From contig NZ_JAMOKG010000003.1 of assembly GCF_023656565.1 (NCBI RefSeq), positions 434,001 through 498,000 of the forward strand: a stretch of 64,000 bases of DNA. Reading direction: 5' to 3'. This document shows positions 43,633 to 52,075 of the stretch, piece after piece. This DNA comes from Flavobacterium tyrosinilyticum (GTDB lineage Bacteria; Bacteroidota; Bacteroidia; Flavobacteriales; Flavobacteriaceae). Position 1 is the first letter of the stretch. The number at the start of each line of letters is the position of its first letter. Below the pieces are notes generated by a model that did no database searches, was not told where the DNA came from, and saw only the letters and a program-made list of their open reading frames with translations. The translations under genes and the position numbers were made by a program.

Positions 43633-46446
43633 ATGAATACTAAAAAAAATATCATTATTGGGATTCTCGCCTTGTCATTTCAAGGCGCATTTTCACAGTT
43701 CAAAACCAACATTCCGCTGGATAAAAACGTAACAACCGGAAAATTAAAAAACGGATTAACGTATTACATTCTGCATAACGAAGAACCAAAAGATAGAGCA
43801 AGTTTCTATTTTGTTCAAAATGTAGGTGCTATTTTAGAAGATGACAATCAAAACGGATTGGCGCATTTTCTGGAACACATGGCATTTAACGGAACAGAAC
43901 ATTTTAAAGGAAAAGGAATCATTAAAATGCTGGAAAAAAATGGCGTTACTTTTGGTAAAGACATCAATGCCTACACCGCTCACGATGAAACGGTCTACAA
44001 TATTAGTTCGGTTCCTGTTGCCAACGAAAAACTTATTGACTCTACTCTTTGGGTTTTACACGATTGGTCTGGTTCTCTTTCTTTAACTAATGAAGAAATT
44101 GATGCCGAAAGAGGCGTTATTAGAGAAGAATGGAGAACGAGAAGAACCAGTGATTTTCGTTTAAAAATGCAGACTGATCCTGTTTTATACAAAGGTTCGA
44201 AATACAGTAAAAGAGATGTTATTGGTGATTTAAACATCATCAATAACTTCAAATATCCTGAACTGCGCAATTACTACAAAAAATGGTATCGTCCAGATTT
44301 GCAAGCTGTAATCATTGTGGGAGATATTGATGTGAAGGTTATGGAGCAAAAAGTGAAAGCAATATTTTCTGGTATTCCTTTAGCTAAAAAAGTGGCTGCA
44401 AGAACGTATTCCGAAATTCCGAAACATGACGAATTGTATTTTGGAACGGCGTCTGACAAAGAAGCGTCCTCAACATCAATTACACTTCAATATGTTTTAG
44501 ATGAGCCTTTGGTAAAAGACAGTATTGTTACGCGCAAAAATGTACTGAACTCTTTTTACACGAGTATTTTAAATAATCGTTTTCGAGAATTAATCTTAAA
44601 AAATCAAGGTTCGGCATTAAATTTCAAAACTTATTTTGAACCGATTTCGAGATTAAATACTTCGTTTAATATTTCGGCTTTAGCCAAAAAAGGAAAAACA
44701 ATTCAGGCGTTTGAAGAGGCCTATACGGAAGCAGAACGCCTAAAACGTTTTGGCGCCGCACAAGCCGAATTAGACCGAACAAAAAAGATTTTTATAAGCT
44801 CGTATGATGATTTTCTAAGTAATAAAGATAAAGTCGACAACGATAGCTGGGCAGATAATTTGACCAATTATTTCTTAAAAGCAAAACCATTCCTTTCCCC
44901 TGAAGATGATTACAAATTAATTGTTGGTATTATAAAAAGTATCTCTTTGGAGGAATTGAATGCGTATGCTAAAACTATTCAAAAACCAACAAATCAGGTA
45001 GTTTTGGTTACTGGAGCCGATCAGGATAAAAATGATTTCCCAAATAAGGAAGCTGTTGTCAATGTAATGAAAAAGGTTGAAAGCATGACTTTAGAACCTT
45101 ATACTAAAAAAGAAAACAATGCCCCTTTTATAGACAAAGAATTAAAACCTGCTGCGATCAAAAAGACATTTGAAGTTACAGGAATCGCTGATGCAAAAGG
45201 ATATACTTTGGAAAATGGAGCCAATGTAATAGTTTTGCCAACAACGCATTCACAGGATCAGATTCTATTTTCTGCATTTGCAAAGGGGGGTAAATCATTA
45301 ATTAAAACAGAAGATCTAACTTCTGCTGAAATCGCTACGACAATCGCAAGATCGTCAGGTTTGGGAAATTTTGATAATATTGGTTTAAAAGAAAAACTTA
45401 CTGGAAAAGTGGCACAGTCCGCCCCATTTATTGGCGAAAATACACAAGGATTCCAAGGAAGTTCTAATAAAGCCGATTTCGAGACCCTGCTGCAATTGCT
45501 TTACCTTTCTTTTGAAGCGCCTCGTTTTGACCCCAATATCTTTAATATTCTAAAAGAACAATATAAAAATCGTTTAGAAACCATTAAAAAAGATAATGGA
45601 AGCGCTTTTAAAGATTCAATCGATCTTGCAAATTCAAATCACAGCCCACGTACTTTTATTTTCAACGAAAAATTCCTCGAAACGATTGATCTTAAAAAAG
45701 CAGAAAACATTTACCGCGATCGATTCAAAAATGCATCTGATTTTACTTTTGTTTTCGTCGGAAACATTCCAGAAAAAGCTTTAGAGTTAATTCAGAAATA
45801 TATTGGAAACTTAAAATCAAATCCAGCTTTAAAAGAAACTTTTGTCGATCATAATATTGAACCAAAAAAGGGCAAAACCATAGTCCATTTTAAACGCCCA
45901 ATGGAAGTGGCAAAAAGTACTGTTTATTTAAATATCACAGATAAAACAGAGTACAGTAAAGAAAATGCCATGACGATGTATATTATTGGAGAACTACTTT
46001 CAAAACGTTTCCTTCAAACAATTAGAGAAGAAGAAGGCGGAAGTTACGGCGTTAATGTGGGCGGAAACCTGGAATTAATTCCAAAGCCAACTTTTAGCCT
46101 AGCACTAACTTTTGACTGTAATCCTGATAAGCAAGAGAAATTAATGCAGATTGTCTGGAAAGAAATAAACGATTTAAAAACAAATCCAGTAAATGCAAAT
46201 GATTTAGAAGACATTAAAAAGGCTTTGTTGAAAAACAGAGAAGAATCACTTAAGACCAATTCTTTCTGGACTACAACAATCTACAACAGCACATTAAATC
46301 AGATTCCGTTTTCAACGGATGAAGAATACAAGAGTTTAATTTCTAAAATTAACCCAAAAACTATTCAGCAGTTTAGTAAGCACGTTTTGGATAGTTCTAG
46401 TAGCGTCGAAGTTATTATGAACCCTGAAAGCCAATCAGGAAAGTAA
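43633..46446 (+). CDS. periplasmic M16 family zinc protease (pitrilysin type)
   Basis: A 937-residue secreted protein, signal peptide ending GAFSQ. The inverted zinc motif HFLEH (His78, Glu81, His82) is followed by the distal Glu in the ERGVIREEW segment. Tandem M16 half-domains make a clamshell that degrades unfolded or small proteins and peptides; the second half, around LLSKRFLQTIREEEGGSYGV, is the catalytically inactive partner. Its placement after SusCD and an ABC pair recalls FusC, an M16 protease that processes imported ferredoxin. A terminator follows at 46484. Confidence 0.93.
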   Translation: MNTKKNIIIGILALSFQGAFSQFKTNIPLDKNVTTGKLKNGLTYYILHNEEPKDRASFYFVQNVGAILEDDNQNGLAHFLEHMAFNGTEHFKGKGIIKMLEKNGVTFGKDINAYTAHDETVYNISSVPVANEKLIDSTLWVLHDWSGSLSLTNEEIDAERGVIREEWRTRRTSDFRLKMQTDPVLYKGSKYSKRDVIGDLNIINNFKYPELRNYYKKWYRPDLQAVIIVGDIDVKVMEQKVKAIFSGIPLAKKVAARTYSEIPKHDELYFGTASDKEASSTSITLQYVLDEPLVKDSIVTRKNVLNSFYTSILNNRFRELILKNQGSALNFKTYFEPISRLNTSFNISALAKKGKTIQAFEEAYTEAERLKRFGAAQAELDRTKKIFISSYDDFLSNKDKVDNDSWADNLTNYFLKAKPFLSPEDDYKLIVGIIKSISLEELNAYAKTIQKPTNQVVLVTGADQDKNDFPNKEAVVNVMKKVESMTLEPYTKKENNAPFIDKELKPAAIKKTFEVTGIADAKGYTLENGANVIVLPTTHSQDQILFSAFAKGGKSLIKTEDLTSAEIATTIARSSGLGNFDNIGLKEKLTGKVAQSAPFIGENTQGFQGSSNKADFETLLQLLYLSFEAPRFDPNIFNILKEQYKNRLETIKKDNGSAFKDSIDLANSNHSPRTFIFNEKFLETIDLKKAENIYRDRFKNASDFTFVFVGNIPEKALELIQKYIGNLKSNPALKETFVDHNIEPKKGKTIVHFKRPMEVAKSTVYLNITDKTEYSKENAMTMYIIGELLSKRFLQTIREEEGGSYGVNVGGNLELIPKPTFSLALTFDCNPDKQEKLMQIVWKEINDLKTNPVNANDLEDIKKALLKNREESLKTNSFWTTTIYNSTLNQIPFSTDEEYKSLISKINPKTIQQFSKHVLDSSSSVEVIMNPESQSGK

Positions 46447-46483
46447 CAACTTTAGAATACATTTTTATTTTTAATTAGTCATT

Positions 46484-46513
46484 AAAGGTTGTCTTGCCAA
46501 GACAGCCTTTTTT
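46484..46513 (+). terminator. intrinsic terminator after the M16 gene
   Basis: AAAGGTTGTCTTG pairs with CAAGACAGCCTTT (one G-T pair) across a very small loop and continues into six Ts, closing the SusCD/ABC/M16 locus. Confidence 0.85.
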
Positions 46514-46580
46514 GCTGTTTGCAATTGCCTTCAAAAATGCAACTATAAATCTATACAAATTACACACATTTATAAGATTT

Positions 46581-46598
46581 GAGACAGAATCGTGGCGC
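46581..46598 (+). repeat. att-like motif, copy C
   Basis: GAGACAGAATCGTGGCGC shares the CAGAATCG core and flanking G/C positions with the copies at 13751 and 13964. It precedes the unrecognised gene at 46825. No other feature lies in 46514-46824. Confidence 0.3.
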
Positions 46599-46824
46599 AA
46601 TACAAATTATCATTTAATAATTATAATTCTACTAAAGTCCCTCGTTAAACCTTGTTATGGGAAGTTTTTTTTAAAGTTTTAATGTGAAATGGAAACCTAT
46701 ATTCTACAGTTGAGATTTCTTTAAATATTTCTCTTAAAAGGCTTTTTTGCTATATTAGCTAAATAGTTAGAATCTAATACATGTTTTAATAATTAGCGAT
46801 ATTTCATAAACAAACTAACAGAGA

Positions 46825-47586
46825 ATGAGATTAATAAAGCAATTTAAAGATAAGTTTTTAAATCTTTACGACAATTTTACTAATGCTGATTCCAGTTGGG
46901 AGAATAGAGAATATGATTTTTACTTGATTTTTGGACAGGTTGACGAGGAAAAATCTCCTTGGATAAAAACAAATTGGAAATCGAACTTTGAACCCTATTT
47001 TGATTTACTGGTAAAACAAAGCGAATTTTTAAAAGAAACAGGAGTTAGGGCAACTAAATGCAAACTTGAAAAACGTGTCTCTAAAAAGGACAACAAAGAA
47101 TTTGTCTATCATTCTGATTTAAAGCTTGGACGGCTTAAATGGAATGAAAAATCACACGAAAAGTGGACGATGTCTGATAACACGGAGAATTACTTTCTTG
47201 ATTTCGAACTTTGGTCACCGATTTGGACAATTTGCGAAAAAAGGCAAAGTCCACCAGAAATTTATATTTCAATTTCTAATCAAAGAGATTTTGAAAACAA
47301 AAGGCATATTGAATTTGGATATTTCATTGTAGTTGCAATTGCCAAGAGTTTAAATCTTGATTCCAGACCTATTTTGAAAAAGCTATCGGAAAGGATAAAT
47401 TCCAAAGCAACAATTTTGAAAACAAGAAGATGGGGTAAGCCTGAAAAAGCAGGGAATTGGACTTTCGGAAATTGGATACAAGATACTTTTAGCAGTGATA
47501 TTTATAAAAATAAAAATTTACATTCGTTCCAATTTGAAGAGTTAGAATTTGAACCAACATGGGAAGTAGTATATCGAGATAAATAA
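46825..47586 (+). CDS. hypothetical protein
   Basis: A 253-residue soluble protein with no signal peptide, membrane segment or family I recognise. It is rich in Trp (about eleven), Lys and Glu. Notable stretches are DSSWENREYDFYLIFGQVDE, FLDFELWSPIWTICEKRQSP and the closing LEFEPTWEVVYRDK. The Trp/Tyr-rich alternating pattern suggests an alpha/beta fold. Its compact isolation between an att-like motif and a tRNA-like fragment hints at acquisition as a lone cargo gene, but nothing indicates its role. Confidence 0.7.
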   Translation: MRLIKQFKDKFLNLYDNFTNADSSWENREYDFYLIFGQVDEEKSPWIKTNWKSNFEPYFDLLVKQSEFLKETGVRATKCKLEKRVSKKDNKEFVYHSDLKLGRLKWNEKSHEKWTMSDNTENYFLDFELWSPIWTICEKRQSPPEIYISISNQRDFENKRHIEFGYFIVVAIAKSLNLDSRPILKKLSERINSKATILKTRRWGKPEKAGNWTFGNWIQDTFSSDIYKNKNLHSFQFEELEFEPTWEVVYRDK

Positions 47587-47653
47587 AAAAGAAGAAATTA
47601 AGTATAACAGCTGTGACAAAAAATATAAAACCTCAAAAGAAATATTTAGAAAA

Positions 47654-47685
47654 CAAAAAAAGCTTCAGATCTATCCGAAGCTTTT
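47654..47685 (-). terminator. intrinsic terminator after a tRNA-like fragment
   Basis: On the minus strand AAAAGCTTCGGAT and ATCTGAAGCTTTT form an imperfect stem followed by Ts. It is 3' of the tRNA-like fragment at 47691-47712. Confidence 0.75.
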
Positions 47686-47690
47686 AATTT

Positions 47691-47712
47691 GTTGTGGGAA
47701 AAGGGCTCGAAC
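47691..47712 (-). other. tRNA 3'-end fragment on the minus strand (possible attachment scar)
   Basis: Read on the minus strand, GTTCGAGCCCTTTTCCCACA has the T-loop GTTCGAGCC and an acceptor-like end with discriminator A. No 5' half, anticodon stem or GTGGGAA start lies upstream. A terminator follows as after real tRNA genes. I infer a stranded 3' tRNA end from an integration event. The rest of 47713-48043 contains TTTGCACCG at 47821 but no gene. Confidence 0.4.
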
Positions 47713-48043
47713 CAACATCTTATTAAATACTTTTCCTCTAATTTTTAGCTTATTAAATCATCAGCAATCAAATAACCATAAGACCACAAGTACTTTCAAA
47801 TGGACAACACACTCCGGCTATTTGCACCGTTAAATTTTAAAAGTGGTTATTTTTAGTTATTGTGGCTTCCTTAGTAAGGAGTTACTTTTACGAATAGTAT
47901 ATTCGAAAGATTAATAAGTTTTTGCCTTTTGCAATCAACAATCTCTTTTTCAAAGGAATGCCAAAACTTAGCATGACTAAATTAAGTTTTCATTTTAAAC
48001 AACCTGAAACCAAAATTTAGTACAACCATTTAAAGATTCAATA

Positions 48044-48880
48044 ATGAAAAAAATAGTTCTCATTTTATTTGCAACCTTAATTTCCGCAATCACTTTTAGT
48101 CAGAACATTACCAAAGAATGGGTATCAGATTCTCTTTTCTTAAAACCTGAATCTGCACTTTACGATTTTTCAAAAAAGATTCTCTACATCTCAAATATAA
48201 ATGGTGAATATCTTGCGAAAGATGGCAATGGATTTATTTCCAAACTTAAAACAAATGGCGAAATAGAAGTTTTAAAATGGGTTGATGGATTGGATAACCC
48301 TCAGGGAATGGGATTATATAAGAAAAAATTATATGTTGCAGATATTGACAGAGTCGTCCAGATAAATACTGAAACGGCTAAAATTGAGAAAGTATATCAT
48401 GTAGATAATGCTAAATTCCTTAACGATATAACAATAGATGCCAACGGAGATATTTACGTTTCTGACTGCTTTGGCAACAAGATCTATAAAATAGCAAACG
48501 GAAAAATAAATGTATGGGCTGAATCTGGTTTTCTTTCTAAACCAAATGGATTGTTATGCACTAAAGAGGAGCTCTTAGTGCTGAATATGGAAAGTAAAAC
48601 TGCCTTCGCTATAAATAAATTGACCAAAAAATCTCATCAGATTTTTAGCGGAATTGATAATCTGGATGGTATTGTCAGTTATGGCAAAAATGGGTATATA
48701 GTTTCGGGAGCTTGGCAGGGACAGCTTTTTACTATTGATTTAAATGGAAATAAAAATTTACTAATTGATTTAGGTAAAGAAAACATCATTACTGCCGATA
48801 TTGAATATATCGAAAACGATCATTTACTCATTATTCCTACTCTAAATAAAACAGTAATAGCCTACCGATTACTCGACTAA
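48044..48880 (+). CDS. secreted beta-propeller protein (SMP-30/NHL-like)
   Basis: A 278-residue protein with a signal peptide (1-19, ending TFSQ). Repeating beta-propeller blades are visible as DGLDNPQGMGLYKKKLYVAD, FLNDITIDANGDIYVSDCFG and SKPNGLLCTKEELLVLNMES. The 'NDITIDANGDIYVSD' blade is typical of the SMP-30/gluconolactonase and NHL families, but the divalent-metal Glu/Asn/Asp set cannot be confirmed from this view. Whether it is a lactonase or a binding propeller is undetermined. It lies upstream of the AraC gene and the hxlBA genes, with no clear operon link. Confidence 0.75.
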   Translation: MKKIVLILFATLISAITFSQNITKEWVSDSLFLKPESALYDFSKKILYISNINGEYLAKDGNGFISKLKTNGEIEVLKWVDGLDNPQGMGLYKKKLYVADIDRVVQINTETAKIEKVYHVDNAKFLNDITIDANGDIYVSDCFGNKIYKIANGKINVWAESGFLSKPNGLLCTKEELLVLNMESKTAFAINKLTKKSHQIFSGIDNLDGIVSYGKNGYIVSGAWQGQLFTIDLNGNKNLLIDLGKENIITADIEYIENDHLLIIPTLNKTVIAYRLLD

Positions 48881-49121
48881 AAGGCTATTTTTGACGCTGC
48901 TGTCTTCAATCCTAATCTGGAAAATACATTTTTAAACACTTAGAAATGGAGCAAAATCAAAAGATTTTTAACTTGTTTAAATCCTAGAGTTGCACTTTAA
49001 AAAAAACAGCTTAATAGTTTTTCTTAAATTTGCAGATTACTCCTATTGTCGCTATCTATTGTCTAAAGATGATGGGACAAAAAGAGAAAAACTTGACATT
49101 ACAATACATATATTTTAACAA

Positions 49122-50000
49122 ATGGATTTAAAACGGTTTAAGCTTACACAGAACATCCAGAAGCAGGAGGATACAAATCTGTCTTTTCGGGTTTTTGAAA
49201 TAAGCGATCTCAATATCAGCGAATATCTAAAACCGCATAAAAATGACCATTTTTACATCTTAATAGTTGAAGCTGGAAAAATTGACATCCAAATTGAAGA
49301 AAAAGTTTTTAATTTAAAATCTGAGAAAATATCAATTGTTTTCCCAGGCCAGATTAACTTTATATCCAACCCCACCAGTGACCTTAAAGGCAAAATAATA
49401 TTATTTGAAGAAGTATTGTTTTGCTCTGATATATTGAAAAATGAATTAAGCCCTTATAATGTAAACCTAACGGCAAATCTAAACTGCAGCGCGCTTTCTA
49501 AGGAAGAGTTCATACAGGCATTATCACTTATTGAACACATCCGAGTTATTTATAATAATCCAAGTCTTGTGCGAAAAGAGCAGGCTCGTTTTTACATTAA
49601 GATATTCCTGCTGGGACTTATTGAATCAGTTCACGGCCAGCATCCCGTATTGCACCAAAAGACCAATCAGCATCTTTATATCGGTTTTAAAAAACTGCTA
49701 AATGAACAGTTTAAAAGCCAGCGCACGGTACAGTATTACGCATCAGAACTTGGCATTACTCCAAAAAAACTTAATGATATAACTAAAAAACACTGCGCAG
49801 AAACAGCAATTAATGCCATACATAATCGAATCCTAAAAGAAATAAAAAGACAGCTGCTATTTTCTGATTTTTCGCATAAAGAAATTGCATTTGATCTCGG
49901 CTTTAGTTCTCCGTCTGCATTAAATAAATTTGTGAAATCAAAACTCAAAGAAACACCGACAGAACTTCAAAACGAATTGTCGCAAATTTACAATGCATAG
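49122..50000 (+). CDS. AraC family transcriptional regulator upstream of hxlBA
   Basis: A 292-residue protein. The N-terminal cupin-like domain (about 25-110) includes PHKNDHFYILIVEAGKIDIQ and SIVFPGQINFIS. The C-terminal AraC DNA-binding domain (about 190-285) has VQYYASELGITPKKLNDITK and HKEIAFDLGFSSPSALNKFV. The ending FVKSKLKETPTELQNEL replaces the usual FKK..G.SP.xYR. It is on the same strand as hxlB, 536 bases ahead, so it may activate that operon, but the gap contains its own signals. Confidence 0.87.
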   Translation: MDLKRFKLTQNIQKQEDTNLSFRVFEISDLNISEYLKPHKNDHFYILIVEAGKIDIQIEEKVFNLKSEKISIVFPGQINFISNPTSDLKGKIILFEEVLFCSDILKNELSPYNVNLTANLNCSALSKEEFIQALSLIEHIRVIYNNPSLVRKEQARFYIKIFLLGLIESVHGQHPVLHQKTNQHLYIGFKKLLNEQFKSQRTVQYYASELGITPKKLNDITKKHCAETAINAIHNRILKEIKRQLLFSDFSHKEIAFDLGFSSPSALNKFVKSKLKETPTELQNELSQIYNA

Positions 50001-50207
50001 TATTATTTTTATATCATAGATCCGAGTGCATACAGCTAAACAGTCCTAACCATAACGCCCTTTTTCTTTTACCCTATTCTATAATAATTTATATCTTGCA
50101 TCTATTCTTCAATAGAAAAATAGTCTATGCTCAAAACTTATAAAAAATTTTTATGAGATTGATCAATTATTTTATTCTGCTCTGGAAAGTTAAATCAGCT
50201 TAATCCA

Positions 50208-50306
50208 TCAACCAATTATTGAATCCCATTCACGCAGTTTTCCGAATCTGATTTTATAGCGCTGTTCTGGATAAAACAGGCGCAAATTTATACCGCGTTG
50301 TCTCAT
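50208..50306 (-). other. small basic ORF or gene fragment of unknown origin
   Basis: A 32-codon minus-strand frame reading MRQRGINLRLFYPEQRYKIR and ending KLREWDSIIG. Composition (Arg, Trp, Tyr, Gly) is far more protein-like than the surrounding AT-rich sequence, and GGGAGG precedes the ATG by about 7 bases. I do not recognise a family. The frame remains open about 14 codons upstream of the ATG, so it may be the end of an eroded gene. Nothing else supportable lies in 50001-50536. Confidence 0.3.
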
Positions 50307-50536
50307 ATGTATAACATCCTCCCTTTCTGCTGATTTATTTTTGCATCAGCAATCAGAATTTAGTATAGTTCCATATAAACTTAAAAAAAACATTCAGAAA
50401 TAAAGCACTTCAATTCAATTGGATTGGATTGGCATTACAATATTCCATAATAAATTCAAAAATCATCACTAAAATAATCCTGTCCTGTTAATAATTTTAC
50501 AAAAACAGGCTGGTTCCAATACTTAAAAGCAAACAG

Positions 50537-51103
50537 ATGAATAAAAAAAATTCGACAAGGGAAAACCTAGAGACTATTTTAAACGAAAATCTAAAATTAG
50601 CGGACCAGATTAATCAGCAGGAAATAGATTTTCTGATTCACGAAATTAAAGTTGCAAAACGAATCTTTATCATGGCTGCCGGCAGAAGCGGACTGGCATT
50701 AAAAATGGCGGCAATGCGATTTATGCACTTAGGCTACCATGTCTATGTTGTAGGAGAAATTGTAACACCTGCAATTCTTGAAGGAGACCTTCTACTGGTA
50801 GCTTCTGGATCTGGAACTACATCATCTGTACTTTCAGCCGTCGAAAAAGCAAAAACACAAAAGGCAAAAATTTTAGCAATTACGGCCGATGCAAAAAGCA
50901 GACTGGCACAATCATCAGATAGTATACTGCTAGTCAATGCTGCAACAAAAACGGATTTCGGCATATCAGTTTCCAAACAATACGCAGGAAGTCTTTTTGA
51001 ACAATTTACACTGTTTATACTGGAAAGCATTTTTATGAGCCTATGGCAGGAATCTGGCCTAACCAAGGAAGACCTCTGGCCTAAACATGCTAACCTGGAA
51101 TAA
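50537..51103 (+). CDS. hxlB: 6-phospho-3-hexuloisomerase
   Basis: A 188-residue SIS-domain protein of the length usual for HxlB/PHI. The substrate-binding core has FIMAAGRSGLALKMAAMRFM and LGYHVYVVGEIVTPAILEGD with LLVASGSGTTSSVLS; Ser residues in these loops bind the sugar phosphate. It converts 3-hexulose-6-phosphate to fructose-6-phosphate, the second step of formaldehyde fixation in the ribulose monophosphate pathway. The synthase gene follows 35 bases downstream, the pairing seen in classic hxlAB operons but in reversed order. Confidence 0.93.
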   Translation: MNKKNSTRENLETILNENLKLADQINQQEIDFLIHEIKVAKRIFIMAAGRSGLALKMAAMRFMHLGYHVYVVGEIVTPAILEGDLLLVASGSGTTSSVLSAVEKAKTQKAKILAITADAKSRLAQSSDSILLVNAATKTDFGISVSKQYAGSLFEQFTLFILESIFMSLWQESGLTKEDLWPKHANLE

Positions 51104-51138
51104 CTTTTTTATAATTAATTTTTTTTAAACATTTTAAA

Positions 51139-51780
51139 ATGACAAAATTACAAGTCGCAATTGATTTACTTACTACAGAGGCAGCATTAGAACTTGCAGG
51201 TAAAGTAGCACCTTATGTAGATATTATAGAATTGGGTACGCCCCTTATTAAAGCTGAAGGCCTCAGAGTTGTAACAGCCATGAAAGCTGCCTTTCCTGAC
51301 AAACTAGTTTTTGCAGATATGAAAACTGCAGATACTGGTGCTTTGGAAGCAGAAATAGCGTTTAAAGCCGGTGCTGATCTAGTTACCGTTATGGGTACTG
51401 TAGATGATGCAACCATAAAAGGTGCTGTAGAAGCAGCAAAGAAATATGGAAAACAGGTTGTAGTAGATACTATCGGTGTTAAAAACAGAGTTCAGAGAGC
51501 AAAAGAAGTAACTGAATTTGGAGTAGCTTTTGTTGAATTACACGCTGGTCTTGATGAACAGGCATTACCTGGCTATTCTGTACAAACGCTAATTGCTGAA
51601 GGAAGAGAAGCAAAAGTTCCCTTTTCTGTAGCAGGCGGTGTTAACATCGATACGATAAAAGATGTTGTAGCTGCTGGTGCAGATGTAGCTGTGGCAGGCG
51701 GTGCCATATATGGCGCTGAAGATCCAGCCGCTGCTGCCAAAGCACTAAAAGAGGCAATCAGCAGTGTAACTGCTCAATAA
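51139..51780 (+). CDS. hxlA: 3-hexulose-6-phosphate synthase
   Basis: A 213-residue (beta/alpha)8 protein of the OMPDC superfamily. Asp8 starts the barrel (LQVAIDLL), Glu31 follows in IIELGTP, and the metal/catalytic DMKTAD motif covers Asp60, Lys62 and Asp65. The phosphate site lies in VAGGVN and GAIYGAEDP. It condenses formaldehyde with ribulose-5-phosphate to form 3-hexulose-6-phosphate in the cytoplasm. Together with HxlB it provides formaldehyde detoxification or assimilation. A decayed gnd gene follows, suggesting the operon once also held 6-phosphogluconate dehydrogenase. Confidence 0.94.
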   Translation: MTKLQVAIDLLTTEAALELAGKVAPYVDIIELGTPLIKAEGLRVVTAMKAAFPDKLVFADMKTADTGALEAEIAFKAGADLVTVMGTVDDATIKGAVEAAKKYGKQVVVDTIGVKNRVQRAKEVTEFGVAFVELHAGLDEQALPGYSVQTLIAEGREAKVPFSVAGGVNIDTIKDVVAAGADVAVAGGAIYGAEDPAAAAKALKEAISSVTAQ

Positions 51781-51868
51781 TTGACTTTAATAAGGCTGAG
51801 CTTAATTCATATTTGCTGCAGCCTTATTATTTTTTGTGCAAAATAATACTTTAGTTACTATATCCATT

Positions 51869-52075
51869 ATGAAGAACACATTCAACATTGGAATCATCGG
51901 TCTGGATGTTATGTGTCACAACCTGATCTTGAATATTGCAGATAATAAATTTGAGGCCTAATGAATTCCCTTACCTATTTTGATACCTACAGATCTGAGA
52001 TTCTTCTAACACGACTTATATAGGTATATCTATAAACACATTGATGCTGAAGAAATGTGTCTTACTAAAAAACTA
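51869..52075 (+). pseudogene. gnd: 6-phosphogluconate dehydrogenase remnant (internal deletion)
   Basis: The first 30 codons read MKNTFNIGIIGLDVMCHNLI and then LNIADNKFEA before a stop. This is the Gnd N-terminus, but the NAD(P) motif GLGVMGRN has become GLDVMCHN. Immediately after, at 51967-52020, a second block reads SLTYFDTYRSEILL, the Gnd C-terminal LTYFDxYRSxRLP motif. A third block in the next frame at 52028-52070 reads IYKHIDAEE, matching the terminal HTYERIDxEG. About 400 internal codons are gone, and the remaining coding pieces carry stops and a frameshift. Confidence 0.8.

Noticed and set aside
13817..47712. The two tRNA fragments as ends of one 34-kb genomic island
   Set aside because: They derive from different tRNA ends and lie in opposite orientation, so they are not a matched attL/attR pair.
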